A stretch of 53,986 bases of DNA, taken from NCBI GenBank assembly GCA_944382775.1, contig CALWNI010000010.1, forward strand, positions 1-53,986, given 5' to 3'. The notes under the pieces are model-generated. The model was not told where the DNA came from, did no database searches, and was given only the letters and a program-made list of their open reading frames with translations. The stretch comes from an uncultured Allofournierella sp. Lineage in GTDB: Bacteria > Bacillota > Clostridia > Oscillospirales > Ruminococcaceae. Positions 41,554 through 49,652 of the stretch are shown piece by piece. Both the position numbers and the translations under genes were made by a program. Positions within the stretch are counted from its first letter, which is position 1. Every line of letters begins with the position of its first letter.

Positions 41554-41747
41554 AGCATCGATGCTCCTTATCGTATTGGATTCATAAACCGAAAGAAACC
41601 AGACCATTCCTTGCAGTCTGGGTATTGGTCGATTGCCACAAAGCGAATTGCCAGCAATTCGCTCTCTGGAAATCGGCCCATGGGGCAGGGCTAAAAAAGC
41701 CCTGCCCCAGACCGGTTTCTATGCGATTTTACAACCGCATTGTTGTG

Positions 41748-44684
41748 TTATTCTTGGGTTTGTGCTACGGGCACAACGTCCATATCCTTTTTGCGTGCAT
41801 ACGCTTTTACAACACGTACTTCCAGTACTACAAAGCCAATTGCCAGCAGTACATCCACTGCAATGGCAACCATCTGCCATGCCATCAAGCCACTGCTCAG
41901 ATTTTCAGCCTCATAAGCACGGCTGTTTACTACGGTGTACAAAATGTTTTTGCAAGCTTGACGCATTGCCAAAACACCGCTTGCGCTCGTGGTATCCTTC
42001 ACATGGTTGGTGGCGGTATCATAAGCAACCAGCATGCAGTCGGTACCGTTGCGGATAGCCTGGTCTGCGTTCATGTAGCCGTATACGCCAAAGTAGTCGG
42101 TCAGAACAAAACCTTCAAAGCCCCATTCATCACGCAATACCTTGTTCAGCAGCTCGTCAGATGCGCCTGCCCATTCGGTGCCAATGTAGTTAAAGGAAGA
42201 CATAACGGCCTTTGCGCCGCCCTCTTTTACGCTAATTTCAAAGGGCTTCAGGTAAATTTCACGAATGGCCTGCTCGTTGGACCAGGTGCACAGCATATCG
42301 GTACGCTTTTCTTCCTGGTCGTTCAAAGCAAAGTGCTTGATGTAAGCATAAACGCCGTACTCTTCTGCACCGATGACTGCTTTTGCGGCAATTTTGCCGG
42401 CCAAAACACCGTCTTCGGAGTAGTACTCGAAGTTACGGCCTGCAAAAGCGGCACGGTGGGTGTTCATAGCAGGAGCGTACCAGCCGGAAACGCCCATTTC
42501 GTCTGCCATTTTACCAATGCACTCGCCAAATGCCTGTGCAACATCCTCGTTCCAGGTGGATGCAATCATAACTGCACTGGGGAAACCAATGGAACCAACC
42601 TTGGTGAAGTTGTTGTTGATGGAAGCAGGGCCGTCGCAGTCAATGGTTCCTACCTTGCCCACGCTGGCAGCGGCACTGGTCTGATAGCCGCCAATGGCAA
42701 TCAGTTTATCCATTTCGCTGATGGTCAGCTGATCCAGCAGGCTTTCCCACTGCGGGTCGTCGTAAGATGCCCCACGCAAATCTTGCAGCTGCAAACCATT
42801 CTTTGCGCCGGTGGTGGGCATCTGGTCAGCATCGTTGTTGTACTGGGTTGCATCGTAGTTGGAGTTGTTGATAAAGGTTGCCTTTGCAGCCTCGGAGATT
42901 TCCAGGCTTGCAGGTGCGGCGGTTGCCTGTGCGTAGTTTTCAAAACCGTTTGCACGGGACAGATAGGTAACATCGCCGGTTGCATAGTCAAACTGGTTGG
43001 TTGCAGCCACTGCATCGGTGCTGCGGGCGTTGTTTTCGCCGTATACTACGGTTTCGCTCACATTGTAAACGCGAGAATCCAAAACGGTATGCGAATCGCC
43101 ATTGATGCTGATGATGTAATCACCGGCTTCCAAAACATAGGCCTTGTTGGTCTTTTCGTCGTAAGAAGCCATATCCTCGGCGTTAAAGGTTAAGGTCAAA
43201 GTTTGAGAAGCACCGGGCTCCAGTACATCGGTTTTATCAAACGCAATCAGGTTTGCGGTTGCTTTTTCAATACCGCCGTTGGTGTACGGGGGATTGTAGT
43301 AAACTTCCACAACCTCTTTGCCTGCCACGCTGCCGGTGTTGGTTACGGTTACGTCAACCGAAATGGTGCCATCCTGCACCTTCAAATCACTCATGGTCTG
43401 GGTAAAGGTGGTGTAGCTCAAACCATAGCCAAAGGGATATTGAACGGTTGCATTGTAATCAATCAGACCTTCGGCCGCTGCGGTTTCATAGAAACGATAG
43501 CCCACATAAATGCCCTCGTTGTAATTTACAAATGCAGGGGTAAATACTTCGGTATTGCCGGTAAAGCCGCTTTGCTCTACCACAAACTCGCTCATATTGG
43601 TGTACTCAAACTTACCAAAGTTGTTCCACCAAGGGGTAGCGGTCAGGTCTTTTACAAAGGTATCTGCGGTTTTGGCAGAGGGGTTCACGGTACCTGCCAG
43701 AATGTTGCCCAGTGCATTAAAGCCGGTTTGACCGGGGCCGGGGCACCACAAAACGCCCTTGATTTGGCTGTATTCATCCACAAAGCCCAGCTCCATGGTG
43801 TTTGCGCCGTTGTAAACAACCACTACGTTTTCAAAGTTGCTGCAAACCAAAGCCAGCATATCCCGCTCGCTTTTGGACAGCTGCAAGTAGTGTTCGCCTG
43901 CCTCAAACTCGTTATATGCAGTGGAGTTGTTGGTAAAGCTGCTGTTGCGGTATGTACTGCCATCTTTCCAGCTGCCGTCGATAACCGCAGCCATATCGGT
44001 GGGCAGGTCGGCATTTTCGCCGCCGGGACGGGTAATTACAACCACAGCAGTATCAGAAAATGCTTTTGCGTTATCCATCATCTGCTGGGTGTAGGTATCC
44101 ACAGGAGGTTCGGGCAAGGTCCAGTCTTGCTCCCACATGCCCAGAACGGGACGATCTGCACGATAAGCGGTGTAAAAATCGCTGAGTTCGCTGTTCAGCT
44201 CAAAGCCTGCATTCTGCAAGCCCTCCAGCAAGGTTACGGTGTGGTAGGCATCGTTCATTGCACCGGAACCGGTACCGCCGTACAGCGGATTGGTGGATGC
44301 CCAGCCAAACACATTCAGCTTGCTGTTTTGGCTTAAAGGCAACAGGCCGCCGTCGTTTTTCAGCAGCACAATGCCCTCTTCTGCCACCGAAGCACAAAGC
44401 TCCTGTGCTTCCACGGTGGTTTCTTCGGTAATGGTGCCGTTGCCGGTTGCCAAAGAAATCAGCGAAGACATGGGAATAAAGCAAATCAGGTTAACAGTAA
44501 CAACCAAAGCCAGCAAAATGGCCATGCCTGCTTGGCTGCGAATCAAAAACTTTTTGCTTTTGGGCAGCTTAATGCAAGCCACCATTGCAATCAGTGCCAA
44601 AACCAGCACAACCGCAAATCCAATCAGATAGGGTGCGCAGGTCATTAAGACGTTTTTGACGTCTTCCATATTGATTGATAACAT
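41748..44684 (-). CDS. Membrane-anchored, domain-permuted glycoside hydrolase family 3
   Basis: A 978-residue protein. Two membrane helices (about 15-38 and 50-76) come first. The GH3 C-terminal half is next (GIVLLKNDGGLLPL near 104, then HFGYGLSYTTF-type sequence near 425 and a fibronectin-like domain). The TIM-barrel half is last (DCDGPASIN, GRNFEYYSEDG, IKHFALNDQE, and the nucleophile Asp863 in VLTDYFG). A third membrane helix (about 934-955) and a basic tail end the protein. The inverted order is known in some GH3 enzymes of Ruminococcus and Butyrivibrio. The three anchors hold the enzyme on the membrane, probably outside. RBS GGAGG, 7 nt from the ATG. Confidence 0.92.
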   Translation of the reverse strand: MLSINMEDVKNVLMTCAPYLIGFAVVLVLALIAMVACIKLPKSKKFLIRSQAGMAILLALVVTVNLICFIPMSSLISLATGNGTITEETTVEAQELCASVAEEGIVLLKNDGGLLPLSQNSKLNVFGWASTNPLYGGTGSGAMNDAYHTVTLLEGLQNAGFELNSELSDFYTAYRADRPVLGMWEQDWTLPEPPVDTYTQQMMDNAKAFSDTAVVVITRPGGENADLPTDMAAVIDGSWKDGSTYRNSSFTNNSTAYNEFEAGEHYLQLSKSERDMLALVCSNFENVVVVYNGANTMELGFVDEYSQIKGVLWCPGPGQTGFNALGNILAGTVNPSAKTADTFVKDLTATPWWNNFGKFEYTNMSEFVVEQSGFTGNTEVFTPAFVNYNEGIYVGYRFYETAAAEGLIDYNATVQYPFGYGLSYTTFTQTMSDLKVQDGTISVDVTVTNTGSVAGKEVVEVYYNPPYTNGGIEKATANLIAFDKTDVLEPGASQTLTLTFNAEDMASYDEKTNKAYVLEAGDYIISINGDSHTVLDSRVYNVSETVVYGENNARSTDAVAATNQFDYATGDVTYLSRANGFENYAQATAAPASLEISEAAKATFINNSNYDATQYNNDADQMPTTGAKNGLQLQDLRGASYDDPQWESLLDQLTISEMDKLIAIGGYQTSAAASVGKVGTIDCDGPASINNNFTKVGSIGFPSAVMIASTWNEDVAQAFGECIGKMADEMGVSGWYAPAMNTHRAAFAGRNFEYYSEDGVLAGKIAAKAVIGAEEYGVYAYIKHFALNDQEEKRTDMLCTWSNEQAIREIYLKPFEISVKEGGAKAVMSSFNYIGTEWAGASDELLNKVLRDEWGFEGFVLTDYFGVYGYMNADQAIRNGTDCMLVAYDTATNHVKDTTSASGVLAMRQACKNILYTVVNSRAYEAENLSSGLMAWQMVAIAVDVLLAIGFVVLEVRVVKAYARKKDMDVVPVAQTQE

Positions 44685-44861
44685 CTTATTTCCTCCTTAA
44701 CATGTGCAAGTATGAATCCCTTTTCATTGCGCGTGTGTGTTCTTGCTCTCTTTTTTGTTCAAATAGGCAGACCCTCCTCTGACTCTGCTCTTTCACAAAA
44801 TTAGGTAACGTATCTTTGCTGCAAAGTTTGCGTTTGCACGCTCTTTGCATTTTATGCATGG

Positions 44862-44870
44862 ATTGTATCA
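44862..44870 (-). promoter_or_regulatory. Extended -10 promoter of the GH3 operon
   Basis: TGATACAAT on the minus strand, with a poor -35 (CGTAGA) 17 bp upstream. This fits a promoter needing an activator. The leader to the ATG is about 170 nt and contains small palindromes (e.g. CTTTGCTGCAAAG at 44814-44826). Confidence 0.6.
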
Positions 44871-44899
44871 TATCCCCTATTCTTTCTACGCAATTTTTC

Positions 44900-44928
44900 A
44901 CAAACGGTTCATTTTACGCACAAACGGA
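44900..44928 (-). promoter_or_regulatory. Candidate LytTR operator: 9-bp direct repeat
   Basis: On the minus strand TCCGTTTGT (44928-44920) and ACCGTTTGT (44908-44900) are direct repeats 11 bp apart. Both fit the LytTR repeat pattern [TA][AC][CA]GTTN[AG][TG]. The proximal copy ends about 10 bp upstream of the -35 of the GH3 promoter, the usual place for an activating LytTR regulator, and such a regulator is encoded next door. Confidence 0.65.
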
Positions 44929-44950
44929 ATTACCCTTTATACAAAATAAC

Positions 44951-45003
44951 AAAACAAAACCACGCCAATTTGTGCCTATTGCTCAAAAGCGTGGTTTTGT
45001 TTT
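44951..45003 (-). terminator. Terminator of the two-component operon
   Basis: Minus strand: ACAAAACCACGC pairs with GCGTGGTTTTGT, followed by TTTGTTATTTT. It separates the regulator pair from the GH3 genes. Confidence 0.8.
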
Positions 45004-45009
45004 ACACTG

Positions 45010-46329
45010 TTATTTTTTGTTTTCCGGAATGGGAATCAAAATTTTCATATCAAACCAATGGTCTTGGGCCGTAATTTTTACACTGCCGTTATACTTTTGC
45101 ACCGTATAGCGAATGCTTTTAATGCCAAAGCCGTGGTAGCTTTTTTCTTGTTTGGTGGTTACAGGTACTCCCTCTTCAAACTGCAACGGATGTTCAAAGT
45201 AATTTTCAAACCGAATCAACAAAAAGCCCTTTTGTGCCGCTGCTGTTACATGAATCAGTCGCTTTGTTTTGTCTGAAATTGCAAGGGCAGATTCAATGGC
45301 ATTGTCCAGTGCGTTGCCAAACACCGTACAGATATCCCGCACATCCATAAAAGAAAGCTGTGCTCCGTCTGCCACGCAGGTTAGGTAGATGCCGTGCTTT
45401 TGGCAATACAAACTTTTGCTGGTAAGCACGGTATCCAACACCGCATTGCCGGTTTTGTTTTGCGCTTCGTATGCTTTGATGTCCTCTTCCATTTCGTCCA
45501 GCCATTCGTTGCGCTTGTTAGGGTCATGTTCTGCCCGCAGCGCCGCAATTTGGTGCTTTAAATCGTGGTATTTGCGGTTTATGACCTCAATGCTTTCCCG
45601 CGATTGGCGATACTGTATGTACTGATTTTGCAGCACATTGTGAATGGAGTCCAATTCATACCGCATGTTCAGCTCTCTGCGCTGTACATGGTAGGCATAC
45701 AAAATTGCCAAACCGCCCAGATCCACCATGGTTCGGGTGTTAAAAATATCGGTAATAAAACGGCTGCTGAACGGGGTGTTTGTGTAGGCATAACTAAGGT
45801 TGCTTATAAAAAACACGGTAATTCCGATTACCACTGCGCTGCACAGCTCTCTGCCCGTTACCTTCATGCGATATTCCGTGTTGTTGTGGCGGTGCTCCAG
45901 ATAATACATAAACCCAAAAACAACACCGTATACCAAAACCAAACAGGCAAGGTTTACCAAAATCCCCTCTGCCTGAAACCGCACAACGCCGTAGTAATAA
46001 AGCTGCCATTCCAGTGCAGCGGCAAACTCTGCCAAGATGAACGCCCGCATGCAGCTATACCATGCGTCTGCCGCACTTACATTGGCGCACAGATACAAAA
46101 ACACAAACATCAGCCCAACGGCAACGGCCATGCAGGGCATCCAGAACATCAGTGGTACGGCGGCGGTTGCAACCAAAAAGGACGCTTGCACCCCCAGCAT
46201 ACCAATACAAACCCCTGCCAGCTTCCAGCCCTGTATGCGCAGCGGAAACTGTGTAATGTACACCAAACACGCCAGCCACTCAGCCAATGCCGTATAAATG
46301 CGGGGAATATCCTGTACTGCCGTGTTCAT
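45010..46329 (-). CDS. GHKL-domain sensor histidine kinase (AgrC-like)
   Basis: A 439-residue kinase. Residues 1-215 hold six or seven membrane helices with short loops. A dimerisation helix leads to YHDLKHQ (phospho-accepting His255). The GHKL ATPase part has FGNALDNAIESAL (N box) and YHGFGIKSIRYTVQKYNG (G box). This HPK10 type pairs with LytTR regulators, often as peptide-pheromone receptors. No signal-peptide gene was recognised nearby, so the signal is unknown. The start overlaps the end of the regulator gene (ATGA). Confidence 0.92.
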   Translation of the reverse strand: MNTAVQDIPRIYTALAEWLACLVYITQFPLRIQGWKLAGVCIGMLGVQASFLVATAAVPLMFWMPCMAVAVGLMFVFLYLCANVSAADAWYSCMRAFILAEFAAALEWQLYYYGVVRFQAEGILVNLACLVLVYGVVFGFMYYLEHRHNNTEYRMKVTGRELCSAVVIGITVFFISNLSYAYTNTPFSSRFITDIFNTRTMVDLGGLAILYAYHVQRRELNMRYELDSIHNVLQNQYIQYRQSRESIEVINRKYHDLKHQIAALRAEHDPNKRNEWLDEMEEDIKAYEAQNKTGNAVLDTVLTSKSLYCQKHGIYLTCVADGAQLSFMDVRDICTVFGNALDNAIESALAISDKTKRLIHVTAAAQKGFLLIRFENYFEHPLQFEEGVPVTTKQEKSYHGFGIKSIRYTVQKYNGSVKITAQDHWFDMKILIPIPENKK

Positions 46330-47036
46330 TTCATCACCTCGCCCATATAATCGGCCAGGGCTTCCATAAAATCGTTTTTGCGGGCACGGCTAATTAAAAG
46401 TTCACTGCCGTTTACAATGGCACAGCCGTCCCGCACCGCCTCCACATGGGCAAGGTTCACCAAGTAGCCCTTGTTGCATCGAAAAAAGCCCAATGTATCC
46501 AACTTTTCCTCTGCATCCCGCATGGTTCCGGTGGAAACATGCTGCCCCTGTGCGGTGTAAAAAATCAGGTTATGCCCCTGGCTTTCAATGTAGTAAATGC
46601 CGTCAATGTCCAGCTTTTGGGTGCCGCCTTTGATGGTAATTGCCATATAACGGCTTGCCCGCTTTTTCATGCGACCAATGGCCCGATTCAGCCGCTGGGA
46701 AAAAGCAAAATAGCTCACCGGTTTCAGCACATAATCCAATGCATCCACCGCATACCCCCGAATGGCGTACTGCACCATGTTGGTGATAAACATGATCACC
46801 ACTTCGGGGTCTACTTTGCGAATTTCTTCGGCTGCGGTCATGCCGTCCATAAATTTCATTTCCACATCCAGCAAAATTAAATCGTACTTGGCTGTGTACC
46901 CTTCTACAATTTCATCGCCGTCCGAAAAAATCGAAAGTTCAAATTCTTCTCCGTTTTCTTGTGCATAGCGATGCAAAAAATCTTGCAGCTGCGCCGCATA
47001 AGCAGCTTCATCTTCCACAATTGCAATCCGAATCAT
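46326..47036 (-). CDS. LytTR-family response regulator
   Basis: A 236-residue regulator. The receiver (1-120) has Glu8-Asp9, phospho-acceptor Asp57 (LILLDVEM) and Lys in VLKPVSYF. The LytTR DNA-binding domain (about 135-235) is clear: IESQGHNLIFYTAQG, FRCNKGYLVNLAHVE, ISRARKNDFMEAL. It is the first gene of the two-component operon and probably controls the GH3 genes immediately downstream. Confidence 0.95.
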   Translation of the reverse strand: MIRIAIVEDEAAYAAQLQDFLHRYAQENGEEFELSIFSDGDEIVEGYTAKYDLILLDVEMKFMDGMTAAEEIRKVDPEVVIMFITNMVQYAIRGYAVDALDYVLKPVSYFAFSQRLNRAIGRMKKRASRYMAITIKGGTQKLDIDGIYYIESQGHNLIFYTAQGQHVSTGTMRDAEEKLDTLGFFRCNKGYLVNLAHVEAVRDGCAIVNGSELLISRARKNDFMEALADYMGEVMK

Positions 47037-47073
47037 AGCCGCGGCTCCTTGTATTTACGCAGTTTTTCTTTTT

Positions 47074-47103
47074 ATTATACTGGAACATTTACCCCATTTA
47101 CAA
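47074..47103 (-). promoter_or_regulatory. Promoter of the two-component operon
   Basis: Minus strand: -35 TTGTAA, 18-bp spacer, -10 TATAAT. No copy of the LytTR repeat was found here. Confidence 0.65.
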
Positions 47104-47314
47104 GGTTGTTATTCCTGTAACTTACTTGCCAAAATTTTTTATTAAATATAAGGTATGAATTTTAATAAATTTCTAAAACCCTCTTGATTTTCTTACTAAA
47201 ATGTTGCAAAATTAGAACAAATATATAAAAATTATTCCATAGAATATTGCACAATTTGCATACAGCGAAATTTGTGTGGCAATAAATTGCAACCAATAGC
47301 GAGGTATACCATTT

Positions 47315-47734
47315 ATGATGATTTCCACCAAAGGCCGCTATGCTTTGCGGGTAATGATGGATTTGGCCAAAAGTCCACCGGAAGAATACGTTGCCCTGGG
47401 CGGCATTGCCGAGCGGCAAGGTATTTCCATGAAGTATCTGGAGGCCATTGTTTCTTTGTTAAACAAAGCCAACTTTTTAGAAAGCCGCCGCGGCAAATCC
47501 GGCGGTTATCGTTTGGCACGGGCACCGCAAAACTACACCGTGCGCGACATTCTTCACGCAGCCGAAGGCGAACTTTCGCCCGTAAACTGCCGCGAATGTT
47601 CTGACGGCGACTGCCCCCGTGCTGACCAATGCACCACCCTTCCGCTGTGGCAGCAGCTGGACCAGCTGGTTGAAAATTTTCTGCAAAGCGTAACTTTGCA
47701 AGACATGCTGGACGGCACCCTGCCCCGCCTGTAA
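47315..47734 (+). CDS. iscR: Rrf2-family iron-sulfur cluster regulator IscR
   Basis: A 139-residue winged-helix regulator: STKGRYALRVMMDLA, then SMKYLEAIVSLLNKANFLES and SRRGKSGGYRLAR. Cys92, 95, 100 and 106 could hold an iron-sulfur cluster (three are usual). It precedes iscS-iscU and probably represses them when clusters are plentiful. The upstream region is very AT-rich and I could not place its promoter with confidence. Confidence 0.93.
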   Translation: MMISTKGRYALRVMMDLAKSPPEEYVALGGIAERQGISMKYLEAIVSLLNKANFLESRRGKSGGYRLARAPQNYTVRDILHAAEGELSPVNCRECSDGDCPRADQCTTLPLWQQLDQLVENFLQSVTLQDMLDGTLPRL

Positions 47735-47740
47735 TCCCCC

Positions 47741-47779
47741 CTGCACGCTGACAAAAAACGCGTGCAGTTTTGTGTTTTT
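47741..47779 (+). terminator. Terminator of iscR
   Basis: CTGCACGC pairs with GCGTGCAG across 11 nt, then TTTTGTGTTTTT. It separates iscR from iscS, which has its own promoter. Confidence 0.75.
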
Positions 47780-47783
47780 CCTA

Positions 47784-47812
47784 TTGACTTAATGGGAATT
47801 TAGTGCTATTAT
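47784..47812 (+). promoter_or_regulatory. Promoter of iscS-iscU
   Basis: -35 TTGACT, 17-bp spacer, -10 TATTAT. It is a likely IscR target, but no site was proven. Confidence 0.8.
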
Positions 47813-47855
47813 TAACTCGCACCGATGGGCATTGCCCAGCGATACAATAGTTTCA

Positions 47856-47892
47856 CTGCATATTACCAGAGCAATATTGCAGTTTTATTTTT
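47856..47892 (+). promoter_or_regulatory. Terminator-like hairpin in the iscS leader
   Basis: CTGCATATT pairs with AATATTGCAG (one bulge) and is followed by TTTTATTTTT, ending 1 nt before the AGGAGG ribosome site. A second hairpin GGGC-ATT-GCCC lies at 47827-47837. Confidence 0.55.
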
Positions 47893-47903
47893 AGGAGGAA
47901 GTA

Positions 47904-49097
47904 ATGAATCGGATTTATGCTGATAATGCGGCCACCACCAAAATGAGCCGCCATGCCACCGAGGTCATGCTCGATGTAATGGAGAACACCTACGCCAATC
48001 CTTCCAGCCTGCATACTCCCGGCCAGCTGGCTGCGGTAAAACTGGCCGAAAGCCGCCAGAAAATCGCCAGCATCTTAAACTGCGAGCCCCGTGAAATCAT
48101 CTTCACTTCCGGCGGCAGCGAGGCCGACAACCAGGCTATTTTGTCTGCCGCTGTAATTGGCGAAAAAAAAAAAAAAAAGCATATCATTTCTACCAAGTTT
48201 GAACACCATGCCGTGCTGCACACCTTGAAAAAGCTGGAAAAGCAGGGCTTTGAGGTCACCTACCTGGATGTACATTCCAACGGCATTGTTCGTGTAGAAG
48301 AGCTGGAGGCTGCCATTCGTCCCGACACCATTCTGGTTACTGTTATGTATGCCAACAATGAAATCGGCACTATCCAGCCCATTCGTGCCATTGGCGAGGT
48401 TTGCCGCAAGCACGAAGTACTATTCCATACCGACGCCGTACAGGCTGCCGGTCATCTGCCGCTGGACGTTCAGGCCGACAATATCGACATGCTGAGCCTG
48501 TCTGCCCACAAGTTCCACGGCCCCAAGGGCGTTGGTGCTTTGTACGCACGCAAGGGCATTGCCATCAGCACTTTGATTGAGGGCGGCGCACAAGAGCGCA
48601 ACCGCCGTGCCGGCACCGAAAACCTGCCCGCCATTGTTGCTATGGCTGCCGCATTGGAAGATGCTGTTGCCAATATGGAAGAGAACAACAAGTATGTTTC
48701 TTCCCTGCGTGATAAGCTGATTAACGGCTTGAGCAGCATTCCCCACTCCACCCTGACCGGCGACCGTGAAAACCGTTTGCCCGGCTGCGCCAGCTTCTGC
48801 TTTGAAGGCATCGAAGGCGAGGCTCTGCTGCTTTTGTTAGACCAGAAGGGCGTTTGCGGTTCCTCCGGTTCTGCCTGCACCTCCGGTTCTTTGGACCCCA
48901 GCCATGTACTTCTTTCGATTGGCTTGCCCCACGAGGTTGCACACGGCTCTTTGCGTTTGACTTTGTGCCCTGAAAATACCCCCGAAGAAATGGACGTTAT
49001 TATTCAGGCTGTTACCGATGTAGTTGCTTACCTGCGCTCCATCTCTCCTGTTTGGAACGACTTGCAGAAAGGAAAGAAAGAATATGTTATACAGTGA
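47904..49097 (+). CDS. iscS: Cysteine desulfurase IscS/NifS
   Basis: A 397-residue PLP enzyme taking sulfur from cysteine. IYADNAATT opens the protein; Lys203 in SAHKFHGPKG binds PLP; Cys325 in SSGSACTSG carries the persulfide. Residues 87-92 (Glu and five Lys) are encoded by an unbroken run of 16 A at 48163-48178, in a surface loop. Its 3' end overlaps iscU by 14 nt. Confidence 0.96.
   Translation: MNRIYADNAATTKMSRHATEVMLDVMENTYANPSSLHTPGQLAAVKLAESRQKIASILNCEPREIIFTSGGSEADNQAILSAAVIGEKKKKKHIISTKFEHHAVLHTLKKLEKQGFEVTYLDVHSNGIVRVEELEAAIRPDTILVTVMYANNEIGTIQPIRAIGEVCRKHEVLFHTDAVQAAGHLPLDVQADNIDMLSLSAHKFHGPKGVGALYARKGIAISTLIEGGAQERNRRAGTENLPAIVAMAAALEDAVANMEENNKYVSSLRDKLINGLSSIPHSTLTGDRENRLPGCASFCFEGIEGEALLLLLDQKGVCGSSGSACTSGSLDPSHVLLSIGLPHEVAHGSLRLTLCPENTPEEMDVIIQAVTDVVAYLRSISPVWNDLQKGKKEYVIQ
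48163..48178 (+). repeat. 16-A homopolymer tract inside iscS
   Basis: Sixteen consecutive A in frame, encoding part of Glu plus Lys codons, written almost only as AAA. Such tracts cause polymerase slippage. Confidence 0.95.
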
Positions 49098-49545
49098 TAA
49101 GGTCATGGACCACTTTTTAAATCCCCGCAACCTGGGCACCATTGAAGATGCTGACGGTGTTGGCGAAGTTGGCAACGCCAAGTGCGGCGATATCATGAAG
49201 ATTTATCTGAAAATCGACAACGATATCATCACCGATGTTAAGTTCAACACCTTTGGCTGCGGCAGTGCGATTGCTTCCAGCAGCATGGCCACCGAGATGA
49301 TTAAGGGTAAATCTGTCAGCGAAGCTTTGAGCCTGACCAACAAGGCAGTTACCGAAGCTCTGGACGGTCTGCCCCCTCAGAAAATCCACTGCTCTGTTTT
49401 GGCAGAAGAAGCCGTACAGGCTGCCATTGCCGATTACCGCACCCGCAACGGATTGCCTGTAGATGACATTCCCAGCTGCAACGGTTGCTGCAGTGGCTGT
49501 TCTCATGAGCACGACCACCACCATCATATCGACGACGAAGAGTAA
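49084..49545 (+). CDS. iscU: Iron-sulfur scaffold protein IscU with Cys/His-rich tail
   Basis: A 153-residue scaffold. Cluster ligands Cys34, Cys59 and Cys103 with Asp36 and His102 are in the usual motifs (NAKCGD, FGCGSAIASSS, KIHCS). After residue 130 the protein has an extra tail with four Cys (SCNGCCSGC) and then six His and acidic residues. The ATG lies within the end of iscS; AAAGGAAAG is the ribosome site. Confidence 0.95.
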   Translation: MLYSDKVMDHFLNPRNLGTIEDADGVGEVGNAKCGDIMKIYLKIDNDIITDVKFNTFGCGSAIASSSMATEMIKGKSVSEALSLTNKAVTEALDGLPPQKIHCSVLAEEAVQAAIADYRTRNGLPVDDIPSCNGCCSGCSHEHDHHHHIDDEE

Positions 49546-49552
49546 TTTTTCG

Positions 49553-49610
49553 GCCTCCCCTAAGGCGGTATTCCATTGCTGTAATGGCCATCGCCCGGGG
49601 AGGCTTTTTG
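49553..49610 (+). terminator. Terminator of iscS-iscU
   Basis: GCCTCCCC pairs with GGGGAGGC around an internal hairpin (CCATTGCTGTAATGG), followed by TTTTTG. Confidence 0.85.
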
Positions 49611-49652
49611 TTTGAATTTGTTGGTTGTACCAAGCTATGCGGAGGTTTTACC

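Noticed and set aside
41625-43193. Plus-strand open frame of 522 codons
   Set aside because: It lies antisense to the permuted GH3 gene and the short gap beside it. The translation has no domain and is Cys/His/Gly-rich as expected for an antisense frame of a biased gene. No ribosome site.
44686-44901. 71-codon minus-strand frame in the GH3 leader, ending 2 nt before the GH3 ATG; considered as a peptide-signal precursor
   Set aside because: It begins upstream of the predicted transcription start, has no ribosome site, includes the GH3 ribosome site as codons and lacks AgrD-like features.
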